Translations under genes and position numbers: made by a program
Notes under the pieces: generated by a model
Told to the model about the DNA's origin: nothing
Seen by the model: the letters and a program-made list of their open reading frames with translations, nothing else
The model's database searches: none
NCBI GenBank assembly: GCA_002748455.1
Contig: PDSL01000052.1
Location: forward strand, 1 to 39,188
Direction of reading: 5' to 3'
Source of the DNA: Ilumatobacter coccineus
Lineage (GTDB): Bacteria > Actinomycetota > Acidimicrobiia > Acidimicrobiales > Ilumatobacteraceae
Length of the DNA stretch: 39,188 nucleotides
In this document: in pieces, positions 1 to 8,572 of the stretch
How positions within the stretch are numbered: position 1 is the first letter of the stretch
Layout: each line of letters begins with the position of its first letter

Positions 1-1
1 C

Positions 2-1045
2 CAGGTTCTCTGGTTCATCCTCATCGCCGTCTTGTGGATCGGATATCTGATCCTGGAGGGCTACGACTATGGCGTTGCCATGCTGATCCGGGTCCTCGGT
101 AAGGACGACACCGAGCGGCGGGTCATCGTCAACACGATCGGCCCCCTGTGGGACGGCAATGAGGTCTGGCTCCTCACCGCCGGCGGAGCGACCTTTGCAG
201 CCTTCCCCGGCTGGTACGCGACCCTCTTCTCGGGCCTCTATCTGCCCTTGTTCCTCATCTTGATCGGCCTCATCATCCGTGGGGTGTCGTTCGAGTATCG
301 GGCCAAGCACCCCGACCACGCCTGGCGGAACCGGTTCGACTACATGGCCGGTATCGGCTCCTTTGTTGTCGCCTTGGTCTTCGGTGTTGGATTCGGCAAT
401 TTCATCATCGGTCTTCCGGTGGTCTTGGCCGAGGGCAGCGAGAGCCTCCACGTGGTGGACGGCTCGCCCTACTTCTGGAACCTGTTTAGCCCCTTCGCCC
501 TCCTCGCCGGAGTGGTCTTGGTGGTCCTCTTCCTGTTCCATGGCGCCCTCTTCTTGGCTCTGAAGACCTCAGGCATCATCCATGAGCGGGCCAGGGACTT
601 CGCCACCAAGGCCGGTCTGGTCGCGATCGTCGGCGGAGCCGTCTTCCTGATCTGGCAACATGCCGCCTATCCCGGTGCCTACCCGGTTCTCGGCTGGCTG
701 ACCGCCCTCGTCGCGGCCCTCGGTCTGGTGGCTGCCTGGTTGGCCAACCGGGCTGACCGCAATGGCTGGGCCTTTATCGGCACCGCGGTGACCACCGCCA
801 TGGTCGCCGTGGGCATCTTCTTGAGGATGTGGCCCAACCTCGGCTTCAATAGCTCGAAGGCTGCCCTTCCGCTCGATCGGATCACCGCCGCATCGACCGA
901 TTCGACCCTCAAGATCATGACCATTGCGGCCATCGTCTTCGTGCCGATCGTTTTGGCTTATCAGGCCTGGTCGGTGTGGGTCTTCCGGCATCGCCTGAAT
1001 GCCAAGCTCATCCCGGAGCATGCTCCAGTGGTGACCCCCAACTGA
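2..1045 (+). CDS. cydB: Cytochrome bd ubiquinol oxidase subunit II, 5' end outside window
   Basis: CydB is the second integral membrane subunit of cytochrome bd, the quinol oxidase that reduces oxygen to water at low oxygen tension. The reading frame is open from base 2 and 347 residues are visible, with only a few N-terminal residues missing. The CydB signature EGYDYGVAML near residue 20 and the GPLWDGNEVWLL block near residues 45-56 are both clear, followed by several hydrophobic segments typical of this eight-to-nine-helix protein. The stop overlaps the cydD start (TGATG), so the genes are translationally coupled. cydA is expected just upstream of the window. Family identity is very secure. 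Confidence 0.95.
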   Translation, partial: QVLWFILIAVLWIGYLILEGYDYGVAMLIRVLGKDDTERRVIVNTIGPLWDGNEVWLLTAGGATFAAFPGWYATLFSGLYLPLFLILIGLIIRGVSFEYRAKHPDHAWRNRFDYMAGIGSFVVALVFGVGFGNFIIGLPVVLAEGSESLHVVDGSPYFWNLFSPFALLAGVVLVVLFLFHGALFLALKTSGIIHERARDFATKAGLVAIVGGAVFLIWQHAAYPGAYPVLGWLTALVAALGLVAAWLANRADRNGWAFIGTAVTTAMVAVGIFLRMWPNLGFNSSKAALPLDRITAASTDSTLKIMTIAAIVFVPIVLAYQAWSVWVFRHRLNAKLIPEHAPVVTPN

Positions 1046-2697
1046 TGCCCAATACCGATGGGGCCGTCGATCAGACGGCCCCCGGTCCCCCGTCTCGGTC
1101 GGGACCTCCCATCGATCCACGTCTCGTCGCTCGGGCTCGGGCGACGAGACGTTATTTTGTGGCCGGAGTCATCGTGGCCTCGATCACCGCTGTCGTGGTG
1201 GTCATCCAGGCCCGCCAGGCCCGGGTCCTCTCCCAGGCGATCGCTCGGGTCGTCGACCACCAGACCACCGATGGACTGGCCACCGCGGCCATCATCTTGG
1301 CGGTCGTGTTTGGGGCTCGAGCCCTGCTGACCTGGTTCCACTCGGTGATCGCTCATCGCACGGCCGCGGCGGTCAAATCCCAGCTTCGTCTGGATGTGAT
1401 CCGATCCCGACTCGCTCGGCCGAGTGACCGAGAGGTGTCCACCCCCGCCCTGGTCACCCTGGTCACCAGGGGCATCGATGCCCTCGATGGCTTCTATGGC
1501 CGCTATCTCCCCCAACTGGTGATGGCGGTCACGGTACCGATCATCATCATCGTGGCCATCGTCAGCGCTGACTGGAGCAGTGCAGCGATCGTGGCGATCA
1601 CGATCCCCCTCATCCCGGTCTTCATGATCCTGGTCGGCTGGTCTACCGAAGCTCGCACCCGTCGACGCTGGAGAACCCAGCTCCTTCTGGCTCGACACTT
1701 TGCCGACCTGGTCGCCGGTCTGCCCACCCTCCAGGTCTTTGGTCGAGCCCGGGCCCAAGCCGATGGTCTTCGCCGAACTGAAGGTGTCCACCGCCATGAA
1801 ACGATGGGGACCTTGCGAGTGTCCTTCCTGAGTGCCCTGGTCCTCGAACTCTTGGCCACCCTCAGCGTGGCCGTGGTGGCAGTCACCGCCGGGTTCCGGG
1901 TGGTCCACGGCGACCTCGACTTGGCGACCTCGCTCTTTATCCTCATCTTGGCTCCCGAGGCCTACCAGCCGGTCCGACAGGTCGGGGTCCACTACCACGA
2001 TGCTGCCGACGGCATGGCTGCCGCCGAATCGGCGTTCTCGGTGATCGATGCTGATCCGGTCACCACACCCACCGCACCATCGCCGACCGGTCCCCTCGTC
2101 GAACTCTCATCGGTGACCTTCGTTCCCGATGGAGCGACAACCCCGATCATTTCGGATGTGTCGATGACCATCGAGCGGGGCGAAATTGTGGCCCTCACCG
2201 GACCGTCGGGAGCCGGCAAAACCACCATCATCACCTCGATTGCCGGACTCTCCTCTCCAACCTCAGGCACCCTGGTTGCTCCGCCGCGTTCCTCGATCGC
2301 CTATGTTGCCCAACATCCCGCCATGATCGCCGGAACGGTGGCTGACAATGTCCGCCTCGGCGCCCCCGATGCCACCGACGATGAGGTCCGTCACGCCCTC
2401 GATCGTGTTGGAGCTCACCAACTCGAACTCAACCAAGCCACCGGCGGTACCGTCGCGACCCTGTCGGCCGGTGAACAGCGGCGGGTAGCCATGGCTCGGG
2501 CGGTGCTTCGAGTCACCAAGGGTGGGGCCATCTTGTTGGTGGTCGATGAGCCCACCGCTGGGCTCGATGCCGACACCGAGCGCACCCTGATCGAGACCCT
2601 GCGCTCGCTGGACACCACCGCGATCGTGGTCAGCCACCGTGAAGCGGTCATCGAGGCTGCCGACCGGGAGATCATCGTGGAAGGCTGCCGCTCATGA
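1045..2697 (+). CDS. cydD: ABC exporter CydD (cytochrome bd assembly), transmembrane + ATPase
   Basis: This is one half of the heterodimeric CydDC exporter, which is needed to assemble cytochrome bd (reported substrates are reductants or heme). It has 550 residues. The N-terminal half carries about six hydrophobic helices, and the C-terminal half is an ABC ATPase: Walker A GPSGAGKTT near residues 386-394, signature LSAGE near 473, Walker B LLVVDEP near 497, H-loop SHRE near 529. I chose the ATG at 1045 rather than an upstream in-frame GTG at 976, because it overlaps the cydB stop (TGATG) and the upstream residues read from inside cydB. The signature reads LSAGE rather than LSGGQ, as in many CydD proteins. 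It overlaps cydC by 4 bases. Confidence 0.93.
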   Translation: MPNTDGAVDQTAPGPPSRSGPPIDPRLVARARATRRYFVAGVIVASITAVVVVIQARQARVLSQAIARVVDHQTTDGLATAAIILAVVFGARALLTWFHSVIAHRTAAAVKSQLRLDVIRSRLARPSDREVSTPALVTLVTRGIDALDGFYGRYLPQLVMAVTVPIIIIVAIVSADWSSAAIVAITIPLIPVFMILVGWSTEARTRRRWRTQLLLARHFADLVAGLPTLQVFGRARAQADGLRRTEGVHRHETMGTLRVSFLSALVLELLATLSVAVVAVTAGFRVVHGDLDLATSLFILILAPEAYQPVRQVGVHYHDAADGMAAAESAFSVIDADPVTTPTAPSPTGPLVELSSVTFVPDGATTPIISDVSMTIERGEIVALTGPSGAGKTTIITSIAGLSSPTSGTLVAPPRSSIAYVAQHPAMIAGTVADNVRLGAPDATDDEVRHALDRVGAHQLELNQATGGTVATLSAGEQRRVAMARAVLRVTKGGAILLVVDEPTAGLDADTERTLIETLRSLDTTAIVVSHREAVIEAADREIIVEGCRS

Positions 2698-4268
2698 GCC
2701 AGGTCCTCACCCTCCTTCGCCGACTCTCCGGCGAGATCTTGCACCCGACTCGACGGTTGACCTCCGCCATCTTGTTGGCTGCATCAGCATCGATCTCCAC
2801 CGTTGCCCTGCTCGGGCTGTCCGGCTGGCTCTTGTCCCGAGCCTCAGAACACCCGCCGGTGATGTATCTCACCGCTGCCGCGGTTGCGGTGCGGTTCTTT
2901 GGCATCACCCGGGGTGTCGGGCGCTATGCCGAACGCCTCTCAGCCCACAACCTGGCCCTACAGCTCCAATCGGCCCTTCGGATCGAGACCTACCGCAAGC
3001 TGGCTCGCACCTCCTGGATCGGCCGACAGTCCGGCGACCTCCTCAGTCGGGTCACCGCCGATGTCGATGCGATCTCCGATCTCGTGGTCCGGGTGATCGT
3101 ACCGGTGGCCTCGGGAGTGATCGTGATCGCCGCCACCGTGATCGTGTTCGCGGTCTTCTCTCCCCTCTCAGCGGTGGCTCTTGCGGTCTCCACCCTGGGC
3201 GCTGCTGGACTGGCCCCCTGGCTGGCGCGACGGTGGTCCCGCTCTACCGATGCCGCCGCGGCCACGACGCGCGGCGAACTAGCCGAAGCGGTACATGAGA
3301 TCTCCCGCTGTGCCCCCGACCTGGCGGTCTACGACGCCGATACCAGCCAGCTTGATCGCATCGCCGAGATCGATGCCCGGCTCAAGGCGATCGATGATCG
3401 AGCGGCGTTTGTCAGCGGCGCGGCCGGAGCCCTCCAGGTAATCGCCTCGAGTTTGGCGGTCATCGGTGGCCTGGTCATCGCCGGCCCAGCGGTCGCGTCA
3501 GGCCAACTGCGAGCCACCATGCTGGCGGTCATCGTCTTGTCGCCGCTGGCCCTGCATGAGATCCTGACCAGCTTCGCCAATGCCGCACAAGCCTCGACGC
3601 GCACCACTGCGTCCCTTGCCCGGGTGATCGAGGTCATCGATGCTAACCCGATCGGCACCGGTGATCGTCCCCCGATCGATCCAGCTGACGATCCAGCGAT
3701 CCGATTGAACGAGGTCACCATCGGATGGCCCGGTGATGAACCCCTGGCCCATCGGGTGACCGCCACCGTCGAAGGCGGCACCGCGCTGGCGGTGACCGGA
3801 CGGTCGGGTGTGGGCAAGTCAACCCTGGCGGCCACCGTCTTGGGAGTGATCCCCCCGGTGGCCGGATCGGTTGAGGTGAGCGGCACCGTGGGCTATCTCG
3901 CTCAAGATGCTCACGTGTTTGCCACCTCCCTAGCCGAAAACGTGCGTATCGGCTGTCGCGATGCCACCGACGAGGAGATCAGATCAGCGCTCATCCGAGC
4001 CGGACTCAACCTCGACCCCGACCGGGTGGTCGGTGAATACGGGGCCACCCTGTCTGGCGGTGAGGTTCGACGTTTAGCCCTGGCCCGGCTCCTGGTCGGC
4101 GAAGCCCAGATCTATGTTCTCGATGAACCGACCGAACATCTTGATGTCGCCACAGCTGAAGCCCTTCTCGATGACATCTTCAACGCTGCTGCCGACCGGC
4201 CGATCCTGGTGGTCACCCATGACGACCAGGTCAAACAACGCTGCGATGCCGAGCTCAGATTGGATTAG
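2694..4268 (+). CDS. cydC: ABC exporter CydC (cytochrome bd assembly), transmembrane + ATPase
   Basis: This is the partner half of the CydDC heterodimeric exporter. It has 524 residues with an N-terminal membrane domain and a C-terminal ATPase: Walker A GRSGVGKST near residues 369-377, signature LSGGE near 453, Walker B YVLDEP near 474, H-loop VTHDD near the C-terminus. Its ATG overlaps the cydD stop (ATGA), so cydBDC is one translationally coupled operon. The membrane domain includes the RFFGITRGVGRYAERL segment (residues 65-80), typical of CydC. The last 14 bases overlap the end of the convergent phosphatase-kinase gene, and I see no terminator hairpin between them. Confidence 0.93.
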   Translation: MSQVLTLLRRLSGEILHPTRRLTSAILLAASASISTVALLGLSGWLLSRASEHPPVMYLTAAAVAVRFFGITRGVGRYAERLSAHNLALQLQSALRIETYRKLARTSWIGRQSGDLLSRVTADVDAISDLVVRVIVPVASGVIVIAATVIVFAVFSPLSAVALAVSTLGAAGLAPWLARRWSRSTDAAAATTRGELAEAVHEISRCAPDLAVYDADTSQLDRIAEIDARLKAIDDRAAFVSGAAGALQVIASSLAVIGGLVIAGPAVASGQLRATMLAVIVLSPLALHEILTSFANAAQASTRTTASLARVIEVIDANPIGTGDRPPIDPADDPAIRLNEVTIGWPGDEPLAHRVTATVEGGTALAVTGRSGVGKSTLAATVLGVIPPVAGSVEVSGTVGYLAQDAHVFATSLAENVRIGCRDATDEEIRSALIRAGLNLDPDRVVGEYGATLSGGEVRRLALARLLVGEAQIYVLDEPTEHLDVATAEALLDDIFNAAADRPILVVTHDDQVKQRCDAELRLD

Positions 4269-5739
4269 GACGTCCGAGCACCGCTGAAGCGATGCGATGG
4301 CCGGCGACCAAGAGATGGTCGAGATCTGCATCACCCTTGGTCAGCCAGGCATCGAGGAACCCGGCAGCAAAGGCATCGCCAGCGCCGGTGGTATCGGTGC
4401 CGTCAGGAAGCCGGATTGGGGCCCGATCGGCTCGACGACCATCGGCGCTGAACACGATGGCTGGATCGGGACCCTGTTTGACCACCGTCAGTGCAGTACC
4501 GAGGGGTCCGTCGAGGCCGAGATAGGTCGCCTCATCGGCGTTGGCAAACACGATCGCTGGTTCGAGGGCCGAGATCGCTGCTCGGGCAGCATCAGAACCG
4601 ATTTCATCGAGGACCGACACCGACGACACATCGATGGACACATCGATCGAGGCCTCATGAGCCCACTCGATCACCGTTCGGGCGGTTGCAGCGATCGCTC
4701 CCCCAGCCAGTGAGTACCAGGGCACATGGAGCATCCCGACCTCGTTCAACCAGGCCGGATCGGGATCGGTGAGATCGGTGCTCGATCCTCGATCGGTCAG
4801 CATGGTGCGTTCGCCATCAGCATCGACGAGGACCACGATCGATCCGGTCCGGCCGCGACGACGAATCGAGGAGACCTCAACTCCAGCGCGTTCCATCTCA
4901 TCGATCAGTCCCCGACCGGCGGTGTCATCGCCGACCTGACCCAAGAAGCGGGATTTCCGACCGGCCAGGGTGACGGCCACCGCGGTGTTTGAGGCACTGC
5001 CGCCGCGTCGACGCTCGATGACCGAGGGCGTGTCGGTGGCGAACTGGATGGGTCCGCCGAGTCGGACGACGATGTCCGCTGTCGTCTGAGGTGGGGTGTA
5101 GGTCGGCAATCCCGCCAAATGGGCAGCATCGTTGTAGCGGCCGATCCGCCAACGACCGGGTCGGAGATGGATGAGCTCGGTTATCGAGGTATTCACCGTC
5201 GGGAGCTCGAAGCGTCCGATGATGGGGGCGGTTAAGGCGATCCGCAGGGCCACAGAGATCACGCCGCCGTGACACACCAGAGCCACCGTCTGGCCCTGGT
5301 AGGTGTCGACGATGCGGGTGATGGCTTTGCCGATGCGGGTGTGGAGGTCGCCGATGGTTTCGCCATCAGGAAAGAACCTGACGAAGGGGTCGTCGTTCCA
5401 GTCCGGCATCCCATAGGTGTCGATGAACTCATCGATCGCCATCCCGTCACAGATCGGACCGGGATCGTGTTCCATCAGTTCGCGGTCCTCGAGCACCTCT
5501 CGACCCCATGCCGGAGCGATGATGTCGGCGGTCCGACGGGCTCGAGGCAAGGGGCTTGCCAGCACCACATCGACCTGGGGCTCACCGGTGGCAACGATCC
5601 GGTCGTGCAGCCGTTCCGCCTGGGCGACCCCAAGCTCACTCAATCCGGTGCATGAGGCGGGACCGCCAAGGAACCGCTCGACGGTGGCCTTCGACTCCCC
5701 ATGACGAATGAGGATGAGTCGGGTCTCGGCGTGTTCCAC
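4255..5739 (-). CDS. Fusion of histidine phosphatase and PfkB-family sugar kinase
   Basis: This is a 494-residue two-domain protein. Residues 1 to about 215 are a histidine phosphatase (phosphoglycerate mutase superfamily): R12-H13-G14-E15 holds the phospho-accepting His, a conserved Arg lies in SPLPRARRTAD, and the second His is in CHGG. From about residue 222 to the end it is a PfkB (ribokinase) kinase: GGSASNTA substrate/dimer motif, and DTTGAGDAF (449-457) with the anion hole and catalytic Asp. The kinase lacks the usual first beta strand ending in GD/GE, because the sequence enters directly at ADIVVRLGG. So the fusion may come from a deletion joining two adjacent genes. The GTG start is backed by TACGAT 7 bases upstream. 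The substrates of both domains are unknown. Confidence 0.8.
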   Translation of the reverse strand: MEHAETRLILIRHGESKATVERFLGGPASCTGLSELGVAQAERLHDRIVATGEPQVDVVLASPLPRARRTADIIAPAWGREVLEDRELMEHDPGPICDGMAIDEFIDTYGMPDWNDDPFVRFFPDGETIGDLHTRIGKAITRIVDTYQGQTVALVCHGGVISVALRIALTAPIIGRFELPTVNTSITELIHLRPGRWRIGRYNDAAHLAGLPTYTPPQTTADIVVRLGGPIQFATDTPSVIERRRGGSASNTAVAVTLAGRKSRFLGQVGDDTAGRGLIDEMERAGVEVSSIRRRGRTGSIVVLVDADGERTMLTDRGSSTDLTDPDPAWLNEVGMLHVPWYSLAGGAIAATARTVIEWAHEASIDVSIDVSSVSVLDEIGSDAARAAISALEPAIVFANADEATYLGLDGPLGTALTVVKQGPDPAIVFSADGRRADRAPIRLPDGTDTTGAGDAFAAGFLDAWLTKGDADLDHLLVAGHRIASAVLGRPNPI

Positions 5740-5746
5740 CTGCCGA

Positions 5747-5752
5747 ATCGTA
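5747..5752 (-). promoter_or_regulatory. -10 element of leaderless phosphatase-kinase mRNA
   Basis: On the minus strand TACGAT is followed by exactly seven bases and the GTG start at 5739, with no Shine-Dalgarno site. This spacing recurs at other genes of the window and predicts a transcript starting at or next to the start codon. No convincing -35 box is seen. Confidence 0.5.
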
Positions 5753-5838
5753 GCTATCTCCGGCCGGAGACGCTGGTTCTGATCGGTCAGGCTCGCAGGA
5801 AAGCACCGGTTGGTCTCGCAATATCAGGCGATACCCCT

Positions 5839-5844
5839 TATGTT
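5839..5844 (+). promoter_or_regulatory. -10 element of leaderless pseudo-purine operon
   Basis: TATGTT lies seven bases before the GTG at 5852. It matches the TAnnnT-N7-start pattern of the divergent gene on the other strand and of several other genes here. The match is why GTG 5852 is preferred over the ATG at 5840, which would lie inside the -10 box. Confidence 0.45.
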
Positions 5845-5851
5845 CAAAGAG

Positions 5852-8572
5852 GTGGCTGAGTGGCATCGCTTAACGATCCGATCGGTGGATCCCGATCCGC
5901 GCGCCGCGACGATCGTCACGCTGGCGACCCATCTGGGTATCGAGCTTCCCGACGAGGTCGGGGTGGCTGACATCGTCTTTATCGAGGGTGAGCTGACCAG
6001 TGATGAACTCAGCGAATTCCATGGCTTCTTCGTCGATTCCCTCCTCACCCGGGGTTCGTGGCAACCACCCACCAGCTATGGGATCGAGACCTCGCCGCGG
6101 TGCAGTATCGATGACCATGCGGCGTCGGTGGTGCTGAGGGCTGCTCACCGACTTGGTCTCAAGGTCACCGGCGCAGCCACCGGTCGACGGCTCGAGCTGT
6201 CGGCTCCGCTCGATGATGATGCTGCAGCCCAGATCGCCCACCATCTGGTCGCCCATCCCAGCCGAGAACGGTGGTCGATTGGCCTGATCACACCAGCGAT
6301 GCGCCGGGTGTCGTCAGCATCTGACCGTGTTCCGAACGATGCTCAACCAGGGTTGAACCATGACTCGTTCCGCACCAGCTTCTTGTCGGTTGAAGAGACC
6401 GATGCCCTCGCCGACTATGGCGCTCGACGGGGTCGCCCGCTGACGACGATCGAGGAAGGCACGGTGTCTCGATCCTGGCGGTTGAGAGCGATCCCTCCGG
6501 TCTTGCGAGCCGTCATCACCACCGATGATGGCGATGATCGTCCACCCCTGGCCGAGATGATGACCCGTACCACCACCACGGTGGATGCCCCCTTTGTGGT
6601 CCGCGCCGACCTCGATGGAGTCGGAATCGTGCGTTTCGGTGATTCCAGCTTCGCCTTGACCACCCGGGCCTATGACGATCCCACCCGAATTCGTCCGTGT
6701 GGAGATACCGCCACCGGGATCGATCTAGCGGTGCGTGATCTCCTCACCGTCTCTCACCGTCCGATCGGGCTGACCGATGTGATGAGTATTGGACCGATCG
6801 AGACCCCGCTGTCGTCCTTGCCGGATGGGGTCACCCATCCCCGGCGGGCCCGGCGTTTGCTGATCGACGGCATTGCCGATTCAGCGAACCAAACCGGTTT
6901 GCCAACCGTGGCGGGAGCGGTGGTCTATGACCCCGGCTATGCCCTCCATCCCCGCACCTTTATCGGGGGGATTGGCCGATCCGACGACGAGGTCATTCCC
7001 GATCAGGCGCTACCTGGTGACCGGATCTTCCTCCTTGATCACCACCCCGTGAGCGATGCCACCGCTCAGAAACAGGTCATCGATGCCCTAGTCGGCACCG
7101 ACACCGTGCATTCGGCGATCGCCCACGGCGGCCATGGTGGTCTCGCTGCTGCGGTGGTCTCCTTGATCGGTGCTCACGGCGCCAACATCGATCTTGATCA
7201 GGTCCCCTATGTCAACCCGAAGACCACCTCATCGGATATCTGGTTCTCGGCTCACGATGGCCGCCTGGTGGTGGCGATCGCTCCCGATCGAGCCGCTCAG
7301 CTGGTCGATCGCTGCGACTATTACGCCATCGTCGCTACCGATATCGGCGTGGTGACCGATGAGGACTCACTGGTGGTTCATCATCGTGGTCAAGAGATCG
7401 TCCATCTGGACATCGACCTGGTCAATGGCAATCCGCCTCGCCAACACCTGAGGGCGATCATGCCGACCCCCGATCGGAGCCGGACGACACCACGCTCGAT
7501 CCCTGATCCAGCTACCGCCCTGCTCCGTCTGCTCTCCCATCGTGATATCTCGTCCAAGGCCGGTGTGCTTCACCGCTACGACCATGAGATTCTGGGATCG
7601 ACCCTGGTGCGGCCCCTGGTTGGCCGATTCACCGATGGACCCGGGGATGGGGTGGTCCTCGCTGAACCCACCGATGATGATGGGTGCGCTCTCGGTATCG
7701 GTCTGGCGCCATGGTGGGGCATCCATGATCCTGAGGCGATGGGATACGGGGCGGTCGATGAAGCGATCCGTAACCTGGTCGCCGTCGGTGCCGATCCCCG
7801 CCACGTCGCCTTGACCGTGTCCCTGTCGTGGGGATGCCCGAACGATCCGGCCGCTCTCGGCTCCCTGGTTGCAGCCATCGATGGGTGCACGGCGGCATCG
7901 ATGGCGTTTCGTTCCCCGATCATCACCTCGACCACCGTGGTCGACCGTGACTCGGTGGCCGCTGATCCCCCGGTGATCCCCTCCCTGGTGGTGACAGCGG
8001 TCGGCCATCTCAGCGATCTCACCACCCTGCCCAACTCTGCTCTGACCCGACCCGGCAACCATCTAGTCTTGATCGGCACCACCAGCGGTGAGTTTGGCGG
8101 CAGCCATCTCGACCTGGTCTATGGCGAACCGCCGGTGGTGGGATCGGTACCGGCTCCCGATCCCGATGCCCCCATTCGATACCAGCGGCTGCACACCGCC
8201 ATTCGCAACGGGATGGTGTGGGCGTGCCACGACCTCAGCGAAGGCGGCCTCGGCGTCGCCCTCGCCGAGATGTGTATCGGCGGTCGCCTCGGAGCCACGA
8301 TCACCTCCCTGCCGCTGTCAACGGTCACCGAATCACTGTTCAGCGAATCCCCGGGCCGGTTCATCGTCGAAGTCGCTCCGGGCGATCTTGACGCGTTCCG
8401 TCAGCTCATCGATGAGCCGGTCGAGGTGCTGGGCCAGGTCACCGAGGGAGACACGCTTGACCTTCCCGAGATCGGGTCGATCGAGATCGACGATCTGGTC
8501 GATGCCTTTACTCGGACGGTGATCCCGCCCCCACCCACCACCGACAGCGAGATTGCTGAGGCAGCCGGATGA
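5852..8572 (+). CDS. PurSL-like protein (FGAM synthase relative) lacking catalytic motifs
   Basis: This 906-residue protein has the layout of fused PurS-PurL FGAM synthases. Two PurS-like regions fill roughly residues 1-150, followed by the duplicated PurM-like halves. Structural signatures survive: LTDVMSIGP, a VAGAVVYDPGY block, GIHDPEAMGYGAVDEAIRN, CHDLSEGGL (near 792) and FSESPGRF. The catalytic and nucleotide-binding motifs do not. WSEHC is replaced by SWRLRA, ETHNHPS by TTRAYDDPT (near 6658-6690), GGRTGRDGIHG by a short DHHPVSDAT stretch (near 7036), and GKDSxNN by TSTTVVDRD (near 7925). The frame is open throughout with codon use like its neighbours, so it looks maintained rather than decaying. 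It overlaps the next gene by 4 bases. A canonical purL is presumably elsewhere. The function is unknown. GTG 5852 is chosen from the promoter spacing; ATG 5840 is the alternative. Confidence 0.85.
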   Translation: MAEWHRLTIRSVDPDPRAATIVTLATHLGIELPDEVGVADIVFIEGELTSDELSEFHGFFVDSLLTRGSWQPPTSYGIETSPRCSIDDHAASVVLRAAHRLGLKVTGAATGRRLELSAPLDDDAAAQIAHHLVAHPSRERWSIGLITPAMRRVSSASDRVPNDAQPGLNHDSFRTSFLSVEETDALADYGARRGRPLTTIEEGTVSRSWRLRAIPPVLRAVITTDDGDDRPPLAEMMTRTTTTVDAPFVVRADLDGVGIVRFGDSSFALTTRAYDDPTRIRPCGDTATGIDLAVRDLLTVSHRPIGLTDVMSIGPIETPLSSLPDGVTHPRRARRLLIDGIADSANQTGLPTVAGAVVYDPGYALHPRTFIGGIGRSDDEVIPDQALPGDRIFLLDHHPVSDATAQKQVIDALVGTDTVHSAIAHGGHGGLAAAVVSLIGAHGANIDLDQVPYVNPKTTSSDIWFSAHDGRLVVAIAPDRAAQLVDRCDYYAIVATDIGVVTDEDSLVVHHRGQEIVHLDIDLVNGNPPRQHLRAIMPTPDRSRTTPRSIPDPATALLRLLSHRDISSKAGVLHRYDHEILGSTLVRPLVGRFTDGPGDGVVLAEPTDDDGCALGIGLAPWWGIHDPEAMGYGAVDEAIRNLVAVGADPRHVALTVSLSWGCPNDPAALGSLVAAIDGCTAASMAFRSPIITSTTVVDRDSVAADPPVIPSLVVTAVGHLSDLTTLPNSALTRPGNHLVLIGTTSGEFGGSHLDLVYGEPPVVGSVPAPDPDAPIRYQRLHTAIRNGMVWACHDLSEGGLGVALAEMCIGGRLGATITSLPLSTVTESLFSESPGRFIVEVAPGDLDAFRQLIDEPVEVLGQVTEGDTLDLPEIGSIEIDDLVDAFTRTVIPPPPTTDSEIAEAAG

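Noticed and set aside
976..1044. Upstream GTG start for cydD
   Set aside because: It lies inside cydB; the ATG overlapping the cydB stop fits operon coupling and family length.
961..1998. Long minus-strand open frame opposite cydB/cydD
   Set aside because: Low-complexity His/Asp/Gly-rich translation typical of antisense high-GC frames.
5846..5930. tRNA-Ser-like start (AGAGGTGGCTGAGTGG)
   Set aside because: No anticodon stem, T-arm or matching acceptor end follows; the sequence is the start of the purSL-like gene.
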